Below are positions 33,716 through 42,456 of a stretch of 64,000 nucleotides of DNA, piece after piece (positions within the stretch are counted from its first letter, which is position 1; each line of letters begins with the position of its first letter). Origin of the DNA: Amycolatopsis acidiphila (lineage in GTDB: Bacteria > Actinomycetota > Actinomycetes > Mycobacteriales > Pseudonocardiaceae); assembly GCF_021391495.1 (NCBI RefSeq), contig NZ_CP090063.1, positions 3,720,001 through 3,784,000 of the forward strand, in the 5' to 3' direction. The notes beneath the pieces are model-generated. The model ran no database searches and was not told the origin of the DNA. It worked only from the letters and a program-made list of their open reading frames with translations. The position numbers were made by a program, and so were the translations under genes.

Positions 33716-35317
33716 CTATTCGGTCGTGCGGGCGGGCCCTTGGCCGTAGGGGGTGCGTGCTGCGGTGTGTTTGCCGGTGCGGGGGTCGGTGGTGATGGCG
33801 GCCCAGAAACCGCGGGGCAGCATCGGGTCGTCGGCGGGGCGCGGGGACACGGCGTGTCCGGCATCGCGGGCGGCGTCCAGACACGCCGGGGGAAAGCGGT
33901 CGTCGAGGATGCGGCTGGGACTGTCCAGTTCGCGGTGGGCCAGTACGGATGTCACCGAGTCGCCGACGACGATGTCGTGGCCATGGACCAGTGGTGCGTC
34001 AACCGCCACCGCAACGGGTTGCCCGAGTGCGAGGACGCGGTGCAGACCGAGCACGGTGGCCGGATGCAGTCCGACGCCGATGCTGCTGCACGCGAGGACG
34101 GGGCGACCACGGTGGAAGGCGATGGCCGGCTCGATGGGCATGGGGAGGTGGTCACCGGGGGTGAGGCGGGCGAGGGCGGGTTGTTGGAACGCGGCCGGGT
34201 CGGGGACGACGATGCCGTCGATGACGATGCCGGTGGTGCCCCACATCGCGGTGTTGATGCTGTGGCACAGCGCGGCGAGGTTGCCTTCGGCGTCGACGGC
34301 GAGCACGTAGTCGGAGTGGCTGCCCGTCGCGGGCGGGCCGTCGAGGGCGGTGAGCAGTCCGGCCAGGGCGCCCGGGTTTTGCGATGGTTCGCCGATGCCG
34401 GCCGTGTCCAGCCGCGCGAGGGTGGCGAGCAGGTCGGTTCCGCCGGTGTCGGGGGCGGGCAGGGTCGCGATCTCGTGGCCGGCGAAGGATCCGCGTACCG
34501 GCTCGGCGCAGTGGGCCTGGTAGCCGGCGAGGTCCTCGGGGATCGCGTGGCCACCCTCGCGGCGCACCTGCGACACGAAGTGCTCCGCCCAGGATCCTTG
34601 ATACATCCAGCCAGGCCCATGTTCGGCGAGCGCGGCGATGGTCGCCGCCAGACGTGGCTGGGCGAAGAGTTCGCCTGCGCGGGGAAGCCGCCCGTGCGGG
34701 GCGAACGCGGCACGGCCCTCCTCGGTGCGGGTCAGCACATCGGCCCGCAGGGCGAGTAGCCGCGCGAGGTGCTCGTTGACCGGGACGCCGCATTCGAGGA
34801 GGTGGCGCGCGGGGGACCAGAGCTGGTCCCAGGGCAGTCGGCCCGCGCGAGTGTGCGCGGCGTGGGCGCCGGCGATAAAGCCGGGGACCAGGGCGGTGCG
34901 TCCGCTGGGCTGCGGGGCGGTCGGGATCTCCAGCGGGAGCGTTTCCTGGGTGAGGGTGCCGAACCCGGCGGACACGCTGGTCGTGGCACCGGTGGCGGCC
35001 GCGTGGTGCACCATCCCGAACAGCCCGGCGTAGCTGACCCACGATCCCAGGCTCAGCGCGATCTGGGCGAAGGCGGTGGTCAGCACGGCGTCGGTGGCGC
35101 TGCCCCCGGCGTCGAGGGCGTAACGGCCCGCGAGGGTGGCGAAGGGGCCCGTTGACCCGACCAGCACCGCCGACGTCCCGGTCGCGGTGGCGGACTGCGG
35201 ATCCGGCCCGATGTGTCGCCAGTCCAGCGCCTGCTTCAACTCGCAGCGATCCCATCCGGCGGGATCGAGCGGATCCCGCCGGACGCGGATGCTTCGTTTG
35301 CCGTCCTGAGATGTCAC
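33716..35317 (-). CDS. gamma-glutamyltransferase-family protein
   Basis: The 533-residue protein (GTG 35317) has the family N-terminus (LAGRYALDAGGSATDAVLTT, FGMVHHAAATG), VPGFIAGAHAAH, and the small-subunit region with GSHSDYVLAVDAEGN and ITTDPRTGKHTAARTPYGQG. No signal peptide, so cytoplasmic. In classical enzymes the autocatalytic Thr lies in TTHYSV; here the aligned stretch is GSHSDYV, with Ser at the likely nucleophile place. Substrate could be glutathione-like or mycothiol-like gamma-glutamyl/amide compounds. Divergent from a winged-helix regulator over a perfect palindrome. A GTG further upstream would place the start inside that palindrome. Confidence 0.82.
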   Translation of the reverse strand: MTSQDGKRSIRVRRDPLDPAGWDRCELKQALDWRHIGPDPQSATATGTSAVLVGSTGPFATLAGRYALDAGGSATDAVLTTAFAQIALSLGSWVSYAGLFGMVHHAAATGATTSVSAGFGTLTQETLPLEIPTAPQPSGRTALVPGFIAGAHAAHTRAGRLPWDQLWSPARHLLECGVPVNEHLARLLALRADVLTRTEEGRAAFAPHGRLPRAGELFAQPRLAATIAALAEHGPGWMYQGSWAEHFVSQVRREGGHAIPEDLAGYQAHCAEPVRGSFAGHEIATLPAPDTGGTDLLATLARLDTAGIGEPSQNPGALAGLLTALDGPPATGSHSDYVLAVDAEGNLAALCHSINTAMWGTTGIVIDGIVVPDPAAFQQPALARLTPGDHLPMPIEPAIAFHRGRPVLACSSIGVGLHPATVLGLHRVLALGQPVAVAVDAPLVHGHDIVVGDSVTSVLAHRELDSPSRILDDRFPPACLDAARDAGHAVSPRPADDPMLPRGFWAAITTDPRTGKHTAARTPYGQGPARTTE

Positions 35318-35335
35318 GGGACCATCGCTCTCGTT

Positions 35336-35368
35336 GTGGGTGTACTCTCGATTTGAGAGTACACCCAC
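35336..35368. promoter_or_regulatory. perfect 14-bp-arm palindrome between divergent genes
   Basis: GTGGGTGTACTCTC (35336-35349) and GAGAGTACACCCAC (35355-35368) are exact inverted repeats around GATTT. It lies 18 bases upstream of the gamma-glutamyltransferase start and 13 bases upstream of the regulator start. Most likely the regulator's operator, repressing both genes. Confidence 0.75.
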
Positions 35369-35381
35369 AACGGGAGTTGAT

Positions 35382-36320
35382 ATGGCGGAGCAAGAGCCGG
35401 AGTCGGGGTTGCGCGAGGTGGTGCATCAGCGGGTGCGCCTTGGCGTCCTTGCCGTCCTCGACCGGCGGGGACCGTGCACGTTCTCGCAGCTGCGGGACGC
35501 GCTTGGACAAAGCGACGGCGGCCTGAGCCGCCACCTTGGCGTCCTGGAACAGCACGGATACATCACTCAGGAGAAGGTCTTCGAGAACCGTCGGCCACGG
35601 ACCTGGATCCAGCTGAGCGCGGCCGGGGCCGAAGCTTTCCGGGAAGAGCAGGAACTGTTGACCAAACTGCTCGCCACCGCATCGTCAGAAGCCGGGACCG
35701 ACCGGGCCGAGGACAGCACTGCGGCCATGACCATCGTGTTCGCCGCTCTGCTCGCCGAGACCGATGCCGGTACCGGCCAGGACACGAAGGGCGACGAGGG
35801 CGGAGACGACACGATCGATCGCTCGACCCTGGTGCCCGACGTCCCGGTGCTCACCGGATGGCGCGCGGAGCCGATCGCGTCCGGACCCGTCAGCGCCCGC
35901 TACGACTTCCCGGACGCCTACACCGGCTTCGCCGAACAGCGCGAACAGCGGTTGATGTTCATGAGCCACGGGCTGCGCGGTGGCTGGACCGCGACCTGGC
36001 ACATCGTCAGTCCAGGGCAGGACGACCTCCGCCAGGACATGGCGCACGCGATAGTGCTCGAACTCGCCGGTGCGGCGGACTGCGCGTCGATCCTCGCGGT
36101 GATGGGCCCGTCCACTCTGGACCTGCCCGGTGTGCCAGGAGCCCGCGGCTATCTGCTGCCCGCCAACGGGGACGGAGCGCCCGCCACGGCCGTCGCCTGG
36201 TTCTCCGTCGAGCACTACCTCGTCTCGATCGTGGTGACCGCCGCCGCCGACGTCGCCGTCCCGGTGCTGGAAGGCCTGGTGAGCGAGGTGCACGTCCCAC
36301 TCTCCACCCGTCAGTCCTGA
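35382..36320 (+). CDS. winged-helix transcriptional regulator with extra C-terminal domain
   Basis: ATG at 35382 follows GGGAG. The 312-residue protein has an N-terminal winged helix of the PF13601/ArsR-like type (VVHQRVRLGVLAVLDRRGPC, FSQLRDALGQSDGGLSRHLG, VLEQHGYITQEKVFENRRPR, about residues 10-90) joined through an acidic linker to a domain of about 160 residues (residues 150-312: SARYDFPDAYTGFAEQREQR..., AHAIVLELAGAADC, AVAWFSVEHYLVSIVVTAAA). Stand-alone relatives are about 100 residues, so the C-terminal part is an unusual, probably ligand-binding addition. It likely binds the palindrome just upstream. Confidence 0.8.
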   Translation: MAEQEPESGLREVVHQRVRLGVLAVLDRRGPCTFSQLRDALGQSDGGLSRHLGVLEQHGYITQEKVFENRRPRTWIQLSAAGAEAFREEQELLTKLLATASSEAGTDRAEDSTAAMTIVFAALLAETDAGTGQDTKGDEGGDDTIDRSTLVPDVPVLTGWRAEPIASGPVSARYDFPDAYTGFAEQREQRLMFMSHGLRGGWTATWHIVSPGQDDLRQDMAHAIVLELAGAADCASILAVMGPSTLDLPGVPGARGYLLPANGDGAPATAVAWFSVEHYLVSIVVTAAADVAVPVLEGLVSEVHVPLSTRQS

Positions 36321-36341
36321 CCATCCACCGAGGAGACGACG

Positions 36342-37115
36342 ATGACCACCCCAACCCCGCCCTCGACATCCGCCCCGAATGCCGATGCGACCCGCAGCGC
36401 CTGGCGCTCGACCCTGCTCGCCGTCGTCACCGACGTGGCCCCCTCGTTGCTGATCTTCTTCGCCCTCCGCGCGTTCGGGATCAGCGACGCGCTCGCCTAC
36501 ACCGCCGGGTCGGTCGTCCCCCTGGCCCGGCTGATTGTCGACCGCCTACGCGGGCGCCCCCTCAACGCAGTCTCCGGCCTGATCCTGATCTCCTTCGTGG
36601 TGTCGGTGGTGCTCGTCCTGCTCACCCAGGACGCCCGCGCGGTGATCGCGCGCGGCAGCTTGATCTACCTGGCCCTCGCGGTGGCCGCGGCCGTCTCCGT
36701 GCCGACCCGCAGCCCGCTGATGTTGTTGCTCTCCCGCTACTTCACCGTCCACGCTCGGCCCGAGGCAACCGCGCGATTCGACGAGGTCTTCCGCCGCCCG
36801 CGCGGTCTGCGCACGATGCGGATCGTCACGGCCGTCTGGGCGCTCGCGTTCGGTGTCTCGGCCCTGGCCTGCGTCGTCTGCGCCTACACACTCCCGATAA
36901 CTGTGGCCGCCATAGTCACCTCACTCATCGAGCCGATCATCGCGATCATCCTGGCCGTGGGGACGGGACGCCACCTACGCCGCACACTGGCCCCGCTGTT
37001 CCTCGCGGCGACCACACCCACTCCTGACCCGCCCCAGGACCCGGCCGACACCTCGACTGACCCGGACATACCGATCACACCGTCACAGTCAACCGATCGC
37101 CACACCGCATCCTGA
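36342..37115 (+). CDS. VC0807-like membrane protein
   Basis: ATG at 36342 follows GAGGAGACGACG. The 257-residue protein has six hydrophobic segments (TDVAPSLLIFFALRAFGISD, AYTAGSVVPLARLIVDRLRG, VSGLILISFVVSVVLVLL, then three more) and a Thr/Pro/Asp-rich C-terminal tail. The RLRGRPLNAVSGLIL segment is typical of VC0807-family proteins. Function unknown. It is 21 bases after the regulator and probably co-transcribed with it. Confidence 0.82.
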   Translation: MTTPTPPSTSAPNADATRSAWRSTLLAVVTDVAPSLLIFFALRAFGISDALAYTAGSVVPLARLIVDRLRGRPLNAVSGLILISFVVSVVLVLLTQDARAVIARGSLIYLALAVAAAVSVPTRSPLMLLLSRYFTVHARPEATARFDEVFRRPRGLRTMRIVTAVWALAFGVSALACVVCAYTLPITVAAIVTSLIEPIIAIILAVGTGRHLRRTLAPLFLAATTPTPDPPQDPADTSTDPDIPITPSQSTDRHTAS

Positions 37116-38210
37116 ACGGGACTGTTTCAAGATCAAGATCGGTGTTTCCGGCTACGCCGGGTCAAGATCCGGCGGGATGGGCACTGTGAGTGATGACATC
37201 GGAGCTTGTGAGTCCACGCAAGAGTGAGTACACGCTGGCGCAGGAGCTGCCGCCGGAGCAGGCCGCCGCGGCGGCGATGGTGGCCGAAGCGAAAGCCCGC
37301 GGGCTGGCGCTGACCGGCCCGGACGGGTTGCTGAAGCTGTTCAGCAAAAACGTGCTGGAAACCGCACTCAACGAGGAAATGACCGAGCACCTCGGACACG
37401 AGAAGAACCAGGCCGCCCCGGACCGCGAGTCAACGAACGTGCGCAACGGCACCCGCCCGAAAACGGTGGTCTCGGACGCGGCCGGCGAAGTCGAAGTCAA
37501 CGTGCCGCGGGACCGGGAGAGCACGTTCGAACCGCAGATCGTGAAGAAGCGGCGGTGTCGGCTCACCGAGGTGGATGAGATCGTATTGTCGTTATATGCG
37601 AAGGGAATGACGACCGGGGATAGTGCGCCGTGAAAGCGCTGTTGTATCGCGAGGAGGTGGAAGACCTTCTCCTGCAGGCCGTCGCAGCGGACTGTTGAAG
37701 TTGAGGGCAGCCTGAACCGGGAGGTGCCGGTAAGGGTGGCAAGCGGCCCTGACAAAACCGGGACGTGCCAGAACTGCCAGATGGTGCGGGTCCGGCAAAC
37801 GAGCCGAAGAGGTATACGCGAGGAACTGGCGTGTTACGTTTCCTAAGTAGTCACCGGCTGAAACCTGGCGGATGGCCGGTTGCGATGCGCACCCGTTCTC
37901 TGGTGAGGCGGGGAACTCCTGAGCGGGGATTTTCACCTTCGCAGGGAGGCCGTGGTGAAGGTCTGCGGCGTAGTCACGGCGATATCGCGGGAACAAAGTC
38001 AGATGCCTCCTTCGGCAAGCGATCAGCAGTGAACACGGGAACTGTCTGGCGATGGTTCCCGGCTCGTGGGCATCCAGTTTGCGCGTCGGGATAGGCACAC
38101 CGTCTGCCGAACACACCGGACAGGGCGGAGCCGTCGTAGTACTCGGAGGCCGGGAAAGCCGGTCACATTGGGGAAGGACGGCAGCGGTTCCGAGAAGAAG
38201 GGATGCTGCA

Positions 38211-39674
38211 ATGCCGAAAGACGCGCCGCTGAATAGCGGCGCTCCGGAACAACCCGAAGCTGGGTCGTTCCGTCGGGTATCGGAAATGCAGGCCAAGCTT
38301 CATCGTTGGGCGTCGGCCGATCCTGGCCGACGGTTCGATGACTTGTTCAACCTCGTGCACGACCCGGCGACCCTGCGTGTTGCGTGGGAGCGGGTCGCGA
38401 CGAATACCGGGGCACGAACCGCTGGTTCGGACGGCGTCACCGTCGCCCGGATTGAGCGGGAAATCGGTGCCCTGGAGTTTCTGGGTGGCATTCGCAGAGC
38501 GGTCAAAGACGGTTCGTTTCGGCCGCAGCCGGTTCGGGAACGGTTGATTCCCAAACCTGGTGGGTCGGGGAAAGTCCGCAGGTTGGGCATTCCTACTGTC
38601 GCGGATCGTGTGGTTCAGGCTGCCTTGAAGCTGGTTCTGGAACCTATATTCGAGGCTGATTTTCATCCGGTCTCGTTCGGGTTCCGGCCCAAGCGGCGGG
38701 CACACGACGCGATCGCCGACATCCATCTATTCGGGAGCCGCGGCTACGAATGGGTTTTGGACGCCGACATCGAAGCTTGTTTCGACACCATCGACCATGC
38801 GGCCCTGATGGACCGCGTGCGGGCGCGGGTGACGGACAAGCGTGTGCTCACGTTGGTAAAATCGTTCCTCAAGGCTGGGATCCTGACCGAGCTCGGCGAG
38901 GAACGGGACACACCGACCGGGACGCCGCAAGGGGGCATCCTCTCGCCGTTATTGGCCAATATCGCGTTGTCGGTGCTGGATGAGTACCTGCACCGCGACT
39001 GGCGGCCAGGAGGTTGGATGTCGACAGAAAACCGGCGTCACCGCCATCGGCGCCTGGGTCTGCCGACCTGGCGACTCGTCCGGTATGCGGACGATTTCGT
39101 CGTCATGGTGTTCGGCACCAGGGACCACGTGGTGACGTTGCGCGAGGAAGTCGCGCAGGTGCTCGCTCCGATGGGTCTGCGTTTATCGCCGGCCAAGACT
39201 CGGATCGTGCACATCGCCGATGGGTTCGATTTCCTGGGTTTCCGCATCCGGTGGAGAATCAAGAAAGGGACCCGCGATCAGTGGCGGCTCTACACTTTCA
39301 TTGGCGATCGGCCACTCCGGTCGTTGAAAGCGAGAATTCGTGCCCTGACGCGCAGGACATCACAGCAGGACCTACGGGCCGTGTTGATCCGGATCAATCG
39401 GATCACACGCGGCTGGGCTGAATATTTCCGGCACGCCGTGGCCAAGCACACCTTCGACCGGATCGCTTACTTTATCTGGTGGCGAATCGTCCGATGGGTG
39501 AAGACCAAACGGCGTTGGAGATGGAAGGACGTCCACCGCTGGCTGCGAACCCCGACGGGGTGGCGGCCGATCGCGGTGGACGGGATTGAACTGCGCAACA
39601 TCGCGGCGACACCGGTCACCCGGTACCGTCGGCGCAGTATTCCCAGCCCTTGGCCCTGCGCGAACCGCGCCTAA
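38211..39674 (+). CDS. ltrA: group II intron reverse transcriptase/maturase
   Basis: ATG at 38211 lies eight bases after AAGAAGGG. The 487-residue protein has the RT blocks: RRLGIPTVADRVVQAALKLV, FEADFHPVSFGFRPKRRAHD, WVLDADIEACFDTIDHAALM, GTPQGGILSPLLANIALSVL, the catalytic RYADDFVVMV and LSPAKTRIVHIADGFDFLGF, followed by the maturase/X domain (INRITRGWAEYFRHAVAKHT) and WRWKDVHRWLRTPTGWRP. No HNH endonuclease Cys pairs are visible, so it is an endonuclease-lacking type that would retrohome using nicked or single-stranded targets. It assists splicing and mobility of its intron. Confidence 0.93.
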   Translation: MPKDAPLNSGAPEQPEAGSFRRVSEMQAKLHRWASADPGRRFDDLFNLVHDPATLRVAWERVATNTGARTAGSDGVTVARIEREIGALEFLGGIRRAVKDGSFRPQPVRERLIPKPGGSGKVRRLGIPTVADRVVQAALKLVLEPIFEADFHPVSFGFRPKRRAHDAIADIHLFGSRGYEWVLDADIEACFDTIDHAALMDRVRARVTDKRVLTLVKSFLKAGILTELGEERDTPTGTPQGGILSPLLANIALSVLDEYLHRDWRPGGWMSTENRRHRHRRLGLPTWRLVRYADDFVVMVFGTRDHVVTLREEVAQVLAPMGLRLSPAKTRIVHIADGFDFLGFRIRWRIKKGTRDQWRLYTFIGDRPLRSLKARIRALTRRTSQQDLRAVLIRINRITRGWAEYFRHAVAKHTFDRIAYFIWWRIVRWVKTKRRWRWKDVHRWLRTPTGWRPIAVDGIELRNIAATPVTRYRRRSIPSPWPCANRA

Positions 39675-39690
39675 CGACAGAAACCGTGGA

Positions 39691-39724
39691 GAGCCCGTTG
39701 CGTTGAAAGGCGCACGGCGGGTTC
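39691..39724 (+). ncRNA. group II intron domain V
   Basis: The 34-base segment starts GAGCCCGTTGCG, has a GAAA tetraloop in GTTGAAAGGC and ends GGCGGGTTC. The stem pairs GAGCC(C) with GGGTTC and GTTGCG with CGCAC, giving the catalytic domain V hairpin with its AGC triad. It lies 16 bases after the maturase stop, in the expected place. Confidence 0.85.
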
Positions 39725-40395
39725 GGCGAGCGGCCTGGGGAAACAGACCGACGGCAACGCCGGAACTGCGCCCCAGGCCGACTCGACTCTCGGCACATTT
39801 CGCCGAGATCTATGGATCCTCGGTCAGTAAGGAAACGATCTCGCGGATCAACGACAAGGTCGTCGCCGAAATGCAGGAATGGGCCAACCGCCCGCTCGAC
39901 CCGGTGTACGTCGCCGTGTTCATCGACGCTATCCACGTCAAGGTCCGTGACGGCCAGATCGCCAACCGGCCCGTCTACGCTGCCATCGGTGTCACCATCG
40001 ACGGTCACAAGGACGTCCTGGGCCTGTGGATGGGCGTCGGTGGCGAGGGTGCGAAGTTCTGGATGAGCGTGCTGATCGACCTGAAGAACCGCGGCGTCCG
40101 GGACGTGTTCTTCCTCGTCTGCGATGGCCTCAAAGGCCTGCCCGACGTCGTTGCGAACGTGTGGCCGCAGACCGTTGTCCACACCTGCATCGTCCACCTC
40201 ATCCGCAATACCTTCCGGCTGGGACCCCATGCGGGTCCGCGGCCTGCTGGAACGGTTTTGGGTGAACACGATTTCCGCACCCGGATCGTCCTATGTGGAG
40301 CTCGCCGGGACCGATCTGCGTGGCCTGCGGAACTCGGCATTGCGTCGCGTGCTCGCCACCGGTGCCCAGCCGGACGCCGACACGGCCGGTCGCCC

Positions 40396-41190
40396 GAGAG
40401 CTTCCTCTCCTGGGGCTGGCGGGTGCCGTTCCTGATCGGCGGCGTGTTCGTCCTCGCCGGACTCGCCGTGCGGCTGAAGCTCGGCGAAAGCCCCAGCTTC
40501 GACCGGCTGAAGGACAAGGAGAACGTGGTCAAGCTGCCGATCGCCGTCGTGCTGCGGCAGTATCCGAAACAGGTACTGCTGACCGGCGGTGCCTACCTCT
40601 CGATCGGGGTCACGTTCTATCTGACCACAGTGTTCGGCCTGAGCTACGGCGCCCAGCAGGTCGGTTTCAGCCGTAACTCGATGCTGTGGATCGTGCTGGC
40701 GGCGATGGCCCTCACTTTCGTCACCCTGCCGATCTTCGGCGCGCTGTCGGACCGCTTCGGCCGCAAGCCGGTCTTCGCCGCCGGGACCGTGGCGATGGGT
40801 GTGCTGGCGTTTCCCTGGTTCTGGCTGCTCGGCACCGGTTCGTTCCTGCTGGCCGCGCTCGGTTACCTGTTGATCTGCACCGGTTTCTCCGCCGCGTTCG
40901 GCCCACTCGCCGCGTTCTTCGCCGAGGCCTTCGAGACGAAGATCAGGTACTCCGGCATCTCGTTCGGCTACACCCTCGGCACGCTGGCCAGCAGCGCCCT
41001 GGCGCCGATCGTCGCCACCTGGCTGCTGGACCGCACCGGCGGCGTCACGGCGGTGGCCTGGTACATGGTCTGCACCGCGGTGCTCTCACTGCTGTGCACG
41101 TTCGCCCTGCACGAGACCTACGGATCGAAGCTGCCCGACCAGACGCGAACGGCGTCGCGGAGCAAGCCACCACTGCTGCCCACCGAGTGA
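40396..41190 (+). pseudogene. C-terminal half of an MFS metabolite:H+ symporter
   Basis: From about 40396 the frame reads ESFLSWGWRVPFLIGGVFVL, RLKLGESPSFDRLKDKENVV, then six hydrophobic segments including GALSDRFGRKPVFAAGTVAM and ETKIRYSGISFGYTLGTLAS. This is the second half of a 12-TM carrier of the metabolite:H+ symporter type; the first half is gone. Between 40221 and 40395 is about 175 bases of unrelated sequence, with frame MRVRGLLERFWVNTISAPGS not identified. The frame is fortuitously continuous with the IS256 part upstream, giving a chimeric ORF. Confidence 0.8.
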
Positions 41191-41200
41191 GGACGCGGCC

Positions 41201-41248
41201 GCGCCGTCCAGCTCCGTCGAACGCCAGGTGACGCGAGCTGGACGGCGC
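41201..41248. terminator. 14-bp hairpin between convergent MFS remnant and dehydrogenase
   Basis: GCGCCGTCCAGCTC (41201-41214) and GAGCTGGACGGCGC (41235-41248) are exact inverted repeats with a 20-base loop, ten bases after the MFS stop and 33 bases beyond the end of the convergent dehydrogenase gene. No T-run; likely a bidirectional terminator of the actinomycete hairpin type. Confidence 0.7.
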
Positions 41249-41280
41249 CGGTTCGCGATGGGGGACGGCCGGTCACCGCC

Positions 41281-42456
41281 TCACCCACCAGGGCGGAACA
41301 CGGCGCGGACGCACCCGTCCTCCTTCTCCTTGAACATCCGGTAGCCCTTCGGTCCGTCGTCGAGCGGCATCACGTGGGTGGCGAGGTGTTCGGTCCGCAC
41401 CTCGCCACGGCTCATCCGCTCGAGGATCTCCGGGATGTAGCGGTGCCCGTGCTGCTGGGCGCCACGCAGGGTCAGCGCCTTGTTCATCACCGCGCCGAGG
41501 GGGAACTTGTCCACCAGGCCGGCGAACACGCCGAGGGTGAACACCGTCCCGCCCTTCCGGCAGGCGTAGATCGCCTCGCGCACGGCGGCCGGACGGTCGG
41601 TCTGCAGCCGCATCTGCTGCTTGACCTGGTCGTAGAGGTGCTGCGGGCCAGGGGAGTGCGCCTCCATGCCGACCGCCTCGATGCAGACGTCCGGTCCGCG
41701 GCCGCCGGTCATCTCCCGCAGCTCCGCGGCGACTTCGACCTGCTCGTAGTCGAGCGTCTCCGCCCCGATGTGCGTACGGGTCTGCGCCAGGCGGTTCTCG
41801 TACCGATCGATCACCACCACCCGCTCGGCTCCCATGAGCATCGCGGCGCGGGCCGCCATCTGGCCCACTCCTCCGGCACCCCACACCGCGACCACGTCAC
41901 CGGGCTGCACGCCTGCCTGGTGCGCCCCTGTCCAGCCGGTGGGCGCCGCGTCGGAGGCGAACAGCGCTCGCTCGTCGGAGACGCCCTCGGGAACGGCGAA
42001 GGCCCCTTGGTCGGCGTACGGCACCCGGATGTAGCGCGCGTGGCTGCCCGCCCAGCCGCCCATCGCGTGGGAGTAGCCGTAGCAGCCGCCGATCGACTGA
42101 CCCCACAGCGCCTCGGTGATCCCCGGGTTCGGATTCCCGTTGTCGCACAATGACCAGAGCCCCTGCCGGCAGTACCAGCACTGCCCGCAGCTGGTGAACG
42201 AGACCACCACCACCCGGTCGCCCACGTGGTACTTGATCACGCCGGAGCCGACCTCGGCGACCGTGCCCATGAACTCGTGGCCGAGCACGTCGCCCGCGCG
42301 CATGGCCGGGATGTAACCGCCGACCAGGTGCAGGTCCGAGCCGCAGGTCGCGCTGAGCCCCACCTCGACGATGATGTCGTGGTCGTTGAGGATCGCGGGT
42401 TCGGCAACGTCCTCGACGCCGATCTCGTTCACGCCGCGCCAGGTCACCGCCTTCAC
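41281..42456 (-). CDS. zinc-dependent alcohol/formaldehyde dehydrogenase-like protein
   Basis: GTG at 42456 overlaps the stop of the upstream frame (GTGA). The 391-residue medium-chain dehydrogenase has catalytic-zinc ligands in ATCGSDLHLVGGYIPAM and GDVLGHEFMGTV (C, H-E), the structural-zinc cysteines CGQCWYCRQGLWSLC, and the Rossmann motif VVAVWGAGGVGQMAARAAML with VVVIDRYENRL (Asp after the second strand, indicating NAD+). It is similar in type to the second dehydrogenase at 43531. Substrate likely an alcohol or aldehyde adduct; last gene of a four-gene operon. Confidence 0.87.
   Translation of the reverse strand: MKAVTWRGVNEIGVEDVAEPAILNDHDIIVEVGLSATCGSDLHLVGGYIPAMRAGDVLGHEFMGTVAEVGSGVIKYHVGDRVVVVSFTSCGQCWYCRQGLWSLCDNGNPNPGITEALWGQSIGGCYGYSHAMGGWAGSHARYIRVPYADQGAFAVPEGVSDERALFASDAAPTGWTGAHQAGVQPGDVVAVWGAGGVGQMAARAAMLMGAERVVVIDRYENRLAQTRTHIGAETLDYEQVEVAAELREMTGGRGPDVCIEAVGMEAHSPGPQHLYDQVKQQMRLQTDRPAAVREAIYACRKGGTVFTLGVFAGLVDKFPLGAVMNKALTLRGAQQHGHRYIPEILERMSRGEVRTEHLATHVMPLDDGPKGYRMFKEKEDGCVRAVFRPGG

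Larger units (their letters stand above)
37623..39787 (+). mobile_element. group II intron inserted in IS256 transposase gene
   Basis: The 2165-base intron starts with GTGCG at 37623 and ends with AC at 39786-39787, consistent with group II GUGYG...AY boundaries. It contains a reverse transcriptase/maturase ORF (38211-39674) and a domain V hairpin at 39691-39724. Boundaries are supported by the host gene: exact excision rejoins the IS256 reading frame. The roughly 590 bases before the ORF should fold as domains I-III. All parts look intact, so the intron may be active. Confidence 0.88.
37118..40220 (+). mobile_element. IS256-family element interrupted by a group II intron, 3' end lost
   Basis: The element appears to begin near 37118 (GACTGTTTCAAGATC, then untranslated leader). 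The transposase starts GTG 37190 (VMTSELVSPRKSEYTLAQEL), reaches LTEVDEIVLSLYAKGMTTGD at 37620, and continues after the intron at 39788 with SAHFAEIYGSSVSKETISRI, AVFIDAIHVKVRDGQIANRP (first catalytic Asp), LVCDGLKGLPDVVANVWPQT and HLIRNTFRL. IS256 sequence ends at about 40220; the last third with the catalytic Glu is missing. Removing the intron restores one continuous frame across the junction (GGG GAT A/TC TCG). Confidence 0.85.
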
